The position numbers and the translations under genes were made by a program. Source: Epiperipatus broadwayi (Eukaryota; Onychophora; Udeonychophora; Euonychophora; Peripatidae). Taken from it: DNA of 64,000 nucleotides. Positions 56,170 through 64,000 of the stretch are shown here, in pieces (the stretch's first letter is position 1; the number at the start of each line of letters is the position of its first letter). The DNA lies in contig JAQFVV010012416.1 of the NCBI GenBank assembly GCA_028023455.1, forward strand, positions 5,311,594-5,375,593, read 5' to 3'. The notes under the pieces were generated by a model, which was not told where the DNA came from, did no database searches, and saw only the letters and a program-made list of their open reading frames with translations.

Positions 56170-56402
56170 CTTATTTTTATAACAATTAATAAAATTTGTC
56201 TCTTTAATTTTTCTTTTTTCATTATTTCTTTCTTGATTTAAAATCTTAATTCTTTCATATCAAAATGAAATTTACAATTTCTGTTATGATCTTAAAACAC
56301 TGAGTCTGTAAATAAGTCATCTTATTCTTTTTATCTCTTTGAATTATCTTCAATATTCTTTCATATAATAACTTACATTCTTTAATTATATATAAACAGA
56401 AT
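56170..56402 (-). pseudogene. Third Penelope-like GIY-YIG relic
   Basis: The minus strand, with one frameshift and several stops, gives ECKLLYERI, DHNRNCKFHFDMKELRI and NQERNNEKRKIKETNFI. These align block by block with the intact domain at 41.6 kb (EHELLYMRV, DHEKTCKYKFKF, NFENVKILHEERNHSKRKIKEAIFI). The YIG half is lost. It is a distinct, older PLE lineage. Confidence 0.65.
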
Positions 56403-56489
56403 TGTTATTATATCTCAATGTTCATACAATCATATTATATTTTGTTCATACACTATTTTTCAATTTTTGGATCTTTTCAATCAATGTTA

Positions 56490-56900
56490 ATTTCTTTCCT
56501 ATTGTTTCAACTGAACTTGTGGTATTCATCAGAGCTTTGTTTGAACTTTTATGCCTCCTATGTAAAAAATCAAACATATTCCTGAGGAAGGCTTCAATTT
56601 CAGCTGAAACAGTTAAAAGGAAAGCTACATTTGTTTGAAAAAGGATTGTATTATTAGATCTAACAACTGATATATATCTTTACAAGATCATAATAAATAT
56701 ACTCAATATAGGAACAATTATTTAACTTTCATGCTATCTATATAAAAAAATCAAACATCTTTCAGATGAAGGTTTCAAATTCGTCTGAAATAGTTAGAAA
56801 AAAAAAACTGCATTTGCTTGAAAAATTGTTATTGTATTATTAGATCTAATAACTGACATATATCTTCACAAGTCAAGGAATTAATAAATGTACTCAATAT
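56490..56900 (+). repeat. About 190-bp tandem duplication with CTGAGGA...GAAA motifs
   Basis: Two units (about 56550-56735 and 56745-56900) share AAAAAATCAAACAT, AGATCTAA(C/T)AACTGA and ATACTCAATATA-like blocks. Each has a CTGAGGA or CAGATGA box, a 15-17 nt spacer and GAAA. An inverted CTGATGA...GAAACA pair lies at 56500-56535. They lie just upstream of the PLE relic on its own strand, where PLE terminal repeats with hammerheads occur in known elements. Confidence 0.5.
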
Positions 56901-57317
56901 ATGAACTATAACAAATCAAATCATTTAAGTGACTTTATCAAAGAAATTACTATAAATTTAGATTAAAAGTATTGTGTATAAAAAAAAATTGTCAATAAAT
57001 ATTGTGCAGAGTGAGTTCAATGCAGCCAGCAGTAAAATAAAAAGACTCTACTAAAGACTCCTAGATGGATCAGCAGTGGAGAAAAAAAAGGAAAAATATC
57101 TCAGTTCAGTTAATTAAATATGATATCTAATACTTGGATTTTTGAAGATCGCATAAAGTCTAAAGTTTTATCATTAAACATAATCCACAATAGATTAAGT
57201 GGGTTAAAAACTACAAATAATCAATCTATAATTTTCTTATACTTTAAAATATAATTCCAATATTACAAAAATATTATTTAACAGTCCCATAACATTAGAA
57301 GGAACATTTGTGTATAT

Positions 57318-57536
57318 TGTAACGGTCAGGTTTGTACATTTGCTCAACAGACTGAGAGTCCAAGCCAGAGAACCAAAAGCTGACCAAGTCGGGATAGTAA
57401 TACCCTACGTCTGATCATACCTCAACTCTCTCACTCGTGCTTCCAAGTCAACCCATCGCGAATGACATGCCTGAGGTTACACTCGATATCTCTTTGATCG
57501 CGTTCCAGCAATAGCAAAGCAGTAAAACATGAGACA
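57318..57536 (-). mobile_element. Candidate LTR (219 bp), with adjacent purine tract
   Basis: On the minus strand it begins TGTCTCATG and ends ACCGTTACA (TG...CA). Immediately before it is the purine tract ATAGGGGGGA (57537-57546), the usual polypurine primer next to a 3' LTR. Much less AT-rich than the surroundings. No second copy is in the window. A body without coding capacity would extend to about 60340. Confidence 0.45.
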
Positions 57537-57711
57537 TCCCCCCTATTATACATATTCTATTATAACTTAACTAGTGATTCATAAGATAATGAGCAAGTAA
57601 TGAGACTGAGACAAATTTATATTTCATAAATTTAATATAACATTTAATAAATATTGACGCATAGCAAGTGCGTATAGCTAGCTCACACGCAGGTGAGGGA
57701 ACACTAGGGTT

Positions 57712-57938
57712 ATAAAACAAGATTACAAAGCCATGAGTGGATTCTCTAGGTTATCAAATAATAATACAAAGCAATGAGTGGATTCTCGGGGTTATCAAAT
57801 AATAATACAAAGCAATGAGTGGATTCTCAGGGTTATCAAATAATACAAAGCAATGAGTGAATTCTCAGGGTTATACAATAATATCTCAAAGCAATGAGTG
57901 GATGCTCAGGGTTATAAAATAATATTACAAAGCATGAC
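57712..57938 (+). repeat. 41-bp minisatellite, about 5 units
   Basis: AATGAGTGGATTCTC recurs at about 57733, 57774, 57815, 57853 and 57894: 41-bp spacing with one 38-bp unit. Units share GGTTATCAAATAATAATAC. Confidence 0.93.
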
Positions 57939-58859
57939 TTTTTTAATAAGCTTATGTCATCTTTCATGTTCTAATTCATGCTATGTTTTATTTTTGAAAT
58001 CGGTTATAGTTAGCTAGAGTGATAGATTTATTGATGAATGATAGAGATTATATTAAGTTTATATCATTGTTACTAAGTTTGAGTTTATATTATGATTACT
58101 AAGTTTAAGATTATATTATAAATATATTCAAAATCATATTATAGAGACATTTGCGTGATATATAATTGTTATACGGATAAACAAATTAAATCAGACTCTA
58201 GTTCGGATCAAAGCCGAAGTTACTTTCTAGGGAAGTTGAACTGAGACGTGATGGCAGTGGAACGTTAGATTCTAGTGCGTTAGAAACTAGAGTATCAGAT
58301 AAGTGCGACTCGAATGCATTCTTAATGGGGTTTATTACCTAGTAAACGGTTCCCTAACCGATCTGCTTGCTATAATGGAAGAGGCCTTTTAATTCAATGA
58401 ACAGAAGATTGGCTTATGAGCCCTTTGGAAACGCTTTGGTTCCGTTAAGTATGAATAATTGTCACATTTGCCTAAACTTTCGAGGCGTGACTTAATGAAA
58501 TACGAAGAAAATGTCACCGTTGCCTAAACTTTCGAGGCGTGACTGGACGTGGAACAATCTTGAGATGGGCCATTATAGACATAGCAAGTAGAAATGCATA
58601 TTTATGCAAATTAGCAATACATTCGCAACGCTAGATTAATATTTTATAAATTAATTACGCCAAAATCTTAGCTTCTTCAGTGCTACTACCACCGGTCAAG
58701 TTCATAAATGAGATTATTAAATTATAAAATGATGGCGATAATGAGAATCTGATTTAAGGTTTTTCTGCATAGCTACTTATAGAACTGGGAACATTAGTTA
58801 TATGTAGTATAACTAGATCTAATATCAAACTGATTGTTAAATAATAAAATGTGAGTTAT

Positions 58860-59300
58860 AAAATAGCTCACGCAAATTATTGATGTTTAAATAAATTACA
58901 CATCTTAAATAATTCGTCAAAATAGACCTTACTAATAATGAAAAATGGGTTTTAACTAACGAATGCAAATCTATATTTTAAATAGCTTGCGTGAAATATA
59001 CTTTTTCAGATAACTGGCAAAATACATATTTTAAATCATTTACGCAAATATAATTCTTAAATAATATGGGCACAATCTGAGTTTTAAATAATATACGTAA
59101 TATATACGTTTTAACTAACTTTAGTAAACATTTTCCATTTTATATAACTTTAGAAAAGATGCGTTTTAAATAATAGACGCTAAATATACCTTTTAAATAA
59201 CTTTAGCACAACATTTCATTTTCAATTAACTTGAGAAAAAGATGCGCTTTAAATAATATACGCAAATATACCTTTTAAAATAAGTTTATCAAAAGATTTT
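58860..59300. repeat. Diverged short repeats (TTTTAAATAA-N-ACGCAAATATA)
   Basis: At least eight irregularly spaced occurrences of TTTTAAATAA or TTTAACTAAC followed by (A)CGCAAA(A)TATA. Spacing about 35-60 bp, no fixed period. Confidence 0.6.
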
Positions 59301-61029
59301 AAATAACTTGTTCGGGCATTATAAATATCGATTCACTCTATCACATATAATTCAGAAAAGAGTCTTGACTATATTCTTTATATCGCAATACTCTGATATG
59401 ATAAAAGAGATTACTCACTCCCCTCCCCCCGATAATTTATTAACACACAAGACTCCGTTCTGATAAAAACACAGCATAAATCAATTAACATGAACTTAAA
59501 ACTATAGATAGATGACATAAGAATAAATTGCATAAACAATCAATAAGATTTATAATTTAGAAATGAATTTCTTGTATGGTTTTATAGAAACTAGATGTTT
59601 AGGATTATTTAAAATTATTAATGATCAACGACTACTTAAAATTATTAATGATCAAGCAAGAATTTGGAGAGTGTTCTAAGATTTAAACAAATTTAAGATA
59701 AACATTTTAAGATAAACATTTTAATTGAACATTTAGAAAATATAATTAATTATGTGATTTAGTTAGCTAGCTTTCATTTAGTATACGTTTTAGTTATGAA
59801 ATTTAATATTTGGAAGAAAGGATTTACCGGCAAAGTCTCTTTTAAGGCATTGTTTCCACGAGCTTCTCACTATATTCAGTCAGGCTGGGCTTCTCTTAGG
59901 TTTTAGTCTGCATGTAGCTTCGCGAATTTATTTCTGTGGCAGCTTTCCCCATTTCTCTGGTCAGGCACTCTCTGGTCTCTCGGGTACATCTTCTTTCTTA
60001 CAGTGATGGGCATGGTGGAGGTTTTCTGTCATCGGTAGCCGCTCGTGGAAGAGCAAACGGCTGTCTCTTTGTCTCTAGCCCACTGTCATCTTTGGAGCAG
60101 CTTTGATGGTAGCTTTTTAAGATTTAGCTTTTTTTTTTAACAGCAGGAACAGTTCTTATTTAACTTCAGCTCTGGTCACAGCAACAGCAAAAATTAACAC
60201 GGATTATGATAGATGGATGGAAGAGGTTAGATTAGAGGCCTTGGTGGCTATTTGGGCCCCTTTTTATGCTATATTTTTGACAGTAGTAACCTCCTACTTT
60301 GAGTCATGCCACATCACAAGATGACTAGTTCAAACTAGCCTTTAACCAAATATCCAGTTAGTAAAAATATTAAGTATATCTAAATCTGGACTTGGTAAGA
60401 CTCTATTGTTTTAATTGACGTCAGTTTTAAAAGATATATTTTTAAGAGAATGGTCACAAGCAATTTGTAAAGATTTTGTATAGATTTATGCCTGACTGAA
60501 TATTATAATTGGTCTTGGTTATAATTTTTAAATAGGTCAAATTTTAGCCAAAGATTTATTTTTAGAACGAAGTGTTAAAACTGATAAAACTTTCTGCTTG
60601 TAATTTTAAGCAAACAAAAGAATTGAAAATTATCTAACTTGGAAATTAGTTAAAATGAATACTGACTTAAATAATTATGGAGAAAGAATATTGAAAAATA
60701 AGTAATATTATAAATTTAAACTTATTATGCTATGATATAGATAAATTTTAATTATACAGTTATGTTTATTTCAGTTTTAACAAATCTAACGGAATATGCT
60801 CGTATATAAATATTTGAGATTGTAATTTTATATTTATAAATTTTAAGGACGATTATATACGCACATACTCGCAATATTATAAGGGCAGAGTTTTTAAAAT
60901 TGAAGAAATACACGCCATCTGAGTACAACAAATATATACTATTATCAAAGATAATAGGTGAAACAGGTGTAACCGTTTCAATATATGTTGATATGCTTTA
61001 TGAAAAGTGTAATTTTTGATATGCTTTAC

Positions 61030-61190
61030 AAAGGATATAAAATTGCTATTTTTGTGTTTTAATATTTTAATCACGTGATTTTTTTATGAAAATTGTGATT
61101 TTTGTGTTTTAATATTTTAATCACGTGATTTTTTAATGTAAATTAAGATTTTTATGTTTTACCATTTTAATCAAGTGATTGACTAATATG
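61030..61190 (+). repeat. 50-bp tandem repeat carrying E-boxes
   Basis: AATCACGTGATT at 61072 and 61122, and AATCAAGTGATT at 61172: an exact 50-bp period. Units contain GATTTTTGTGTTTTAATATT. Two perfect CACGTG palindromes and one decayed one. It lies 110-230 bp upstream of a YY1-like site. Confidence 0.85.
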
Positions 61191-61225
61191 AAAATTCCGA
61201 TTTTTGTTTTTTTTTTTCCCTACGA

Positions 61226-61312
61226 AAATGGCCATTTTGAGCGATGTCATTTATCGGTTGGATGTTTCAGCATGGTTTGGGTGGTTCTTGTAATTCAAAA
61301 TGGCGGCCGTGA
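61226..61312 (+). promoter_or_regulatory. Possible promoter: YY1-like site and NGG palindrome
   Basis: CAAAATGGCGGCCGTGAG at 61296-61313 contains AAAATGGCGGC, the consensus YY1 core found near start sites of many metazoan genes. AAAATGGCCATTTT (61226-61239) is a palindrome sharing ATGGC. Together with the CACGTG tandem upstream and the ORF at 61951, this is a reasonable promoter candidate. No TATA box is assigned. Confidence 0.4.
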
Positions 61313-61950
61313 GCGCATACTAAATCAGCACCTAATTTAATTTTTCACTATCTACAATGTTTCTAGTTTCCCATTCAGTTTAATGCTTTTTTGGTGCTGT
61401 GCACCTTAATGATACCTGCCTCCCTTAATTATGTGTGCTGTTTTATATCTGCTGGTAATAATATGTAAATGATCTGATTTACATATTTCAGTGATTCAGT
61501 GTTTGGATGTGTCATGGTTTATATAAATATGTACATTGAAATTCAAGTATAAGTTTTGTACTCCAGAAAAAAATAAAGAAAATATTAGAGAAATATATTT
61601 CGATCAATAACTGATAAGGATTTAATTAGTGATTAAATTTGTAAGGAGTATAACAATGAAAAATATTTACTTATTTGCAAAAAGAAAATTGTATTGATAA
61701 TTGCCAAGAAATATTTGTTAATTACAAATATTTCCTGATACAATGGAAATTGAAAATACTAATTAAAAATACTAATAAAAAATACAAGACTGATAACAAT
61801 CAAGAATGAAGCCTGGATTGCAGGAGGCAAAAAGGCAAATATAAATAGTTTGAGCAACTAAGTGTGTAGTTCTCAATTCCAGTGAATTTACCAAGTGAAC
61901 AGGTGCTGAGATATTTTAAGTAACATTATCTGAAAGAAACTTGAGTGACA

Positions 61951-62064
61951 ATGCAGCGTTCTAGTAAGAAGCCAACATGTTCACAAGCAGCAGCAGAACC
62001 AGGCAAAAAAGTTTGGGAAGCCAAACAGAAAGCACACACTTGGGAAGAGCATCATGGAAAGTGA
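61951..62064 (+). CDS. Candidate first coding exon or small ORF
   Basis: 37 codons: MQRSSKKPTCSQAAAEPGKK, VWEAKQKAHTWEEHHGK, stop at 62062-62064. Ala/Lys/Glu-rich composition and a (GCA)3 run contrast with nearby AT-rich frames. GGAAA|GTGAAC at the end could be a splice donor, making this a first exon. It is cut off 27 bp later by a TA repeat and an LTR-like end. Promoter-like elements lie about 650 bp upstream. Family not recognised. Confidence 0.4.
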   Translation: MQRSSKKPTCSQAAAEPGKKVWEAKQKAHTWEEHHGK

Positions 62065-62090
62065 ACCAAAAGTGACATATATATATATAT

Positions 62091-62206
62091 TGTAACTGGT
62101 CCACCATACAACCCTTTTATTACTTCAGTTGTAACAATTTCCTGATGAGCATGTTGCAGGCAGGAACTATCAATTGGCATTACCCAATGCAGATGTTAAC
62201 CCCCCC
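62091..62206 (-). mobile_element. Second LTR-like end with purine tract
   Basis: On the minus strand it ends GGACCAGTTACA, like the ACCGTTACA end at 57318, and contains AATAAAAGGG (a possible polyadenylation signal). A seven-G purine run (62200-62206) lies at the other side. The TG start is unclear (GTTAACATCTGCATTGG). Same design as 57318-57546. Confidence 0.35.
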
Positions 62207-62890
62207 TACAACAATATTTCCTGCTCATCAGAGGATGTAGCACCATAGAGGCTGGAAGCATCTAGACATTTATGTGTTTGGTTTTCCAAACGGCACCACT
62301 AGAGTTACATCTCACTACAACCTGACTTACCTAGGTCTAGTTATGCCAGACGTAGCTCAGGAGGCATGAGATTCTCATGAACAAATGCAATGACTGATGA
62401 GTGATGCAACAAAAACAAAATAGAATTGAACAACTGGATAACTAAGATTAATTTTAAGTAACAATAAATTTATTTAACAAATTAATTTGCAAGTTCTTCT
62501 AATAAAGTTCCTTCATATCCATGTGAAGATTCATTGTTTTATTCATTTCTGGTCCATTGTTTTCTTTGGTATACTTCAGTATGACTTAAAGAATGTAACT
62601 TGTTGAGAGTATAATAAAGTCCTTTCATAGTTCTTTTAACAACTTACATCTTTAGTTACATAATTAATTCACAGAGAGGAATGTGTCAAATTGAGATAAC
62701 AGAGAGAGTAATGAAGACAACAGATAGCATCTGATGCAGAGTTCCACTTAATTTAACAAATATTTTGTTTGCAGTCCACTGTGTATCTTAGTATACATTC
62801 AATAATAGTACAATAGGAATTAGAGAATGCAAGTTCTTTAACAATTTACCTTTGGTGTCTCATTCAGAGTTCCAGTTCCTTAATTTATTT
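62207..62890 (-). other. Non-coding body after LTR-like end
   Basis: A GC-richer head (62210-62400), then AT-rich sequence. GCAGAGTTCCACTTAATTTA and TTTGCAGTCCA at about 62735-62780 foreshadow the tandem repeat. No coding similarity. Confidence 0.3.
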
Positions 62891-62894
62891 TATT

Positions 62895-63355
62895 TGCAGT
62901 CCATTAGTATTTCATTAAATTTATTAAATCCAGTAATGTGGTTTAAATTACTCCCACAAAATCAATATTCAGGTAAGCATTAAGCATTTGTAATTTTACA
63001 TTAATATGCAGATAAGCATTTAGAGTCCATATAATATTTCATTACATTTAACTAATGTGGTTTAAATTACTCCCACAAAATCAACATTCAGGTAAGCATT
63101 AAGCATTTGTAATTTTACATTAATATGCAGATAAGCATTTAGAGTCTATATAGTATTCCATTACATTTAACTAATGTGATTTAAATTACTCCCACAAAAT
63201 CAACATTCAGGTAAGCATTAAGCATTTGTAATTTTACATTAATATGCAGATAAGCATTTAGAGTCCATATAATATTTCATTAAATTTATCAAATCCAGTA
63301 ATGAGGTTTAAATTACTCCCACAAAATCAATATTCAGGTAAGCATTAAGCATTTT
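62895..63355 (+). repeat. 119-127 bp tandem repeat, about 3.6 units
   Basis: GTTTAAATTACTCCCAC starts near 62941, 63060, 63179 (ATTTAAATT) and 63306: spacings 119, 119 and 127 bp. Each unit contains TCAGGTAAGCATTAAGCATT, a consensus-like splice donor repeated four times. Units are more than 95 percent alike by eye. Confidence 0.93.
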
Positions 63356-64000
63356 CATTTATACTTTATCATGAATAAGTGATTTTCACAACTTTAGTTT
63401 CATTCATAATTTTCCAGGAACAAACGTATTTTCATGCAGCTACATATATATAATAATTCTTTTTTTTATATTTATAATAAAGATGTTTGGTTTGTCTTTT
63501 AGAACATATATAATTTTTGTTTAAGAAATACATTTTGTCTTGTCTTTTAAAAATGTATATCGAATATTTTTATAAAATCATTACCTTCATTTATCCAGTT
63601 GTCGCTTCAAAAAGGGGGCATCACATTTCAGCTGAATGGCATTATTTCCTTTCTATGATGTCTATCCAGGCAAATCTAGAAAAATCATGGCTTAGAATGA
63701 AGAGGTACAGCTGTTACGTTAGCCTCCATTGCTATGTTTCCATTAATAATGTTTTCTTTTTCCATTATTAACAATGGTTGTAAAAGTTATATTCCATGGT
63801 GACGAACTTTTCTTACTATCTTTTTCTCAAAAAAAATCTTCTTTAAACATACACTTTAAAAATCCAATCTAATCTGCCTCTGAACTTCCAACTTGACTAT
63901 TTATATCTCATTCTTGGACTGATTAAACAGCCTTTTCCGCCAGCTCATTGGCTATTCTTTTTGGCAGTAGAAGACCATTTTTAATTATCTGGCTATGTGT
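63356..64000. other. End of window, non-coding
   Basis: An 84-codon chance-looking frame (63517-63771) and a slightly GC-richer tail (63780-64000) resembling 59840-60300 in composition. No supportable gene. Confidence 0.3.

Larger units (their letters stand above)
57550..60340 (-). mobile_element. Non-coding body of candidate LTR element
   Basis: No gag or pol similarity. It contains a 41-bp minisatellite, a duplicated GCCTAAACTTTCGAGGCGTG block (58461-58493 and 58513-58544), AT-rich diverged repeats with (T)TTTAAATAA...ACGCAAATATACC (58860-59300), and a GC-richer segment at 59840-60300. Might be a large non-autonomous LTR derivative; boundaries uncertain. Confidence 0.3.

Noticed and set aside
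62380-62420. Hammerhead at ACTGATGAGTGATGCAAC
   Set aside because: CTGATGAG is present but there is no stem II partner and no GAAA at the right distance.
1-64000. CRISPR array, operons or other prokaryotic features
   Set aside because: No regular spacer-repeat array or bacterial gene organisation; repeats and splice signals are eukaryotic.

Overview
This is a strongly AT-rich stretch of eukaryotic, almost certainly invertebrate metazoan, DNA. No complete protein gene is visible. The evidence for an animal is the repeat fauna: Penelope-like elements (PLEs) with a GIY-YIG endonuclease, hammerhead-ribozyme repeats, very short tRNA-derived SINEs, a ZBED5-like hAT transposase relic, a mariner relic, a LINE reverse-transcriptase tail and LTR fragments. 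Candidate exons have GT-AG borders. A mollusc, cnidarian or flatworm would all fit; I cannot decide from sequence alone.

Layout. 1.2-4.2 kb is a decayed PLE (RT with YVDD, thumb, GIY-YIG) broken by two hammerhead repeats and by a 1.4-kb inverted array of a 339-bp satellite. 4.5-7.4 kb holds a foldback element and a hAT pseudogene, then a ~350-bp structured repeat. 7.8-9.1 kb looks like LTR material. 9-20 kb is mostly intron-like DNA with SINEs, inverted hammerhead pairs, a mariner relic and microsatellites. 20.6-24.3 kb has three minus-strand candidate exons with matching phase. 26-36 kb is AT-rich with foldbacks and weak exon candidates. 36.3-41.2 kb has four hammerhead repeats, a LINE relic and a plus-strand gene tail (39.3-39.8 kb). 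41.4-42.7 kb is a head-to-head pair of PLE 3' ends, one with an intact GIY-YIG frame. 42.9-46 kb and 53 kb carry a long-TIR MITE family. 47.9-51.5 kb has three plus-strand candidate exons. 54-57 kb mixes repeats with another PLE relic. 57.3-64 kb has two LTR-like ends followed by tandem-repeat-rich bodies, around a possible promoter and first exon (61.0-62.1 kb).

Main theme. At least three unrelated 340-450 bp families (the hammerhead element, the 339-bp satellite and the ~350-bp hairpin repeat) occur as partial tandem multimers or head-to-head inverted pairs, in DNA that also holds three PLE lineages. PLEs carrying hammerheads and hammerhead retrozymes are known families. I infer that a PLE-type reverse transcriptase may have inserted multimeric or circular RNAs here. 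The hammerhead repeat is the best candidate for an undescribed system: its folded core is supported by compensatory change between copies.
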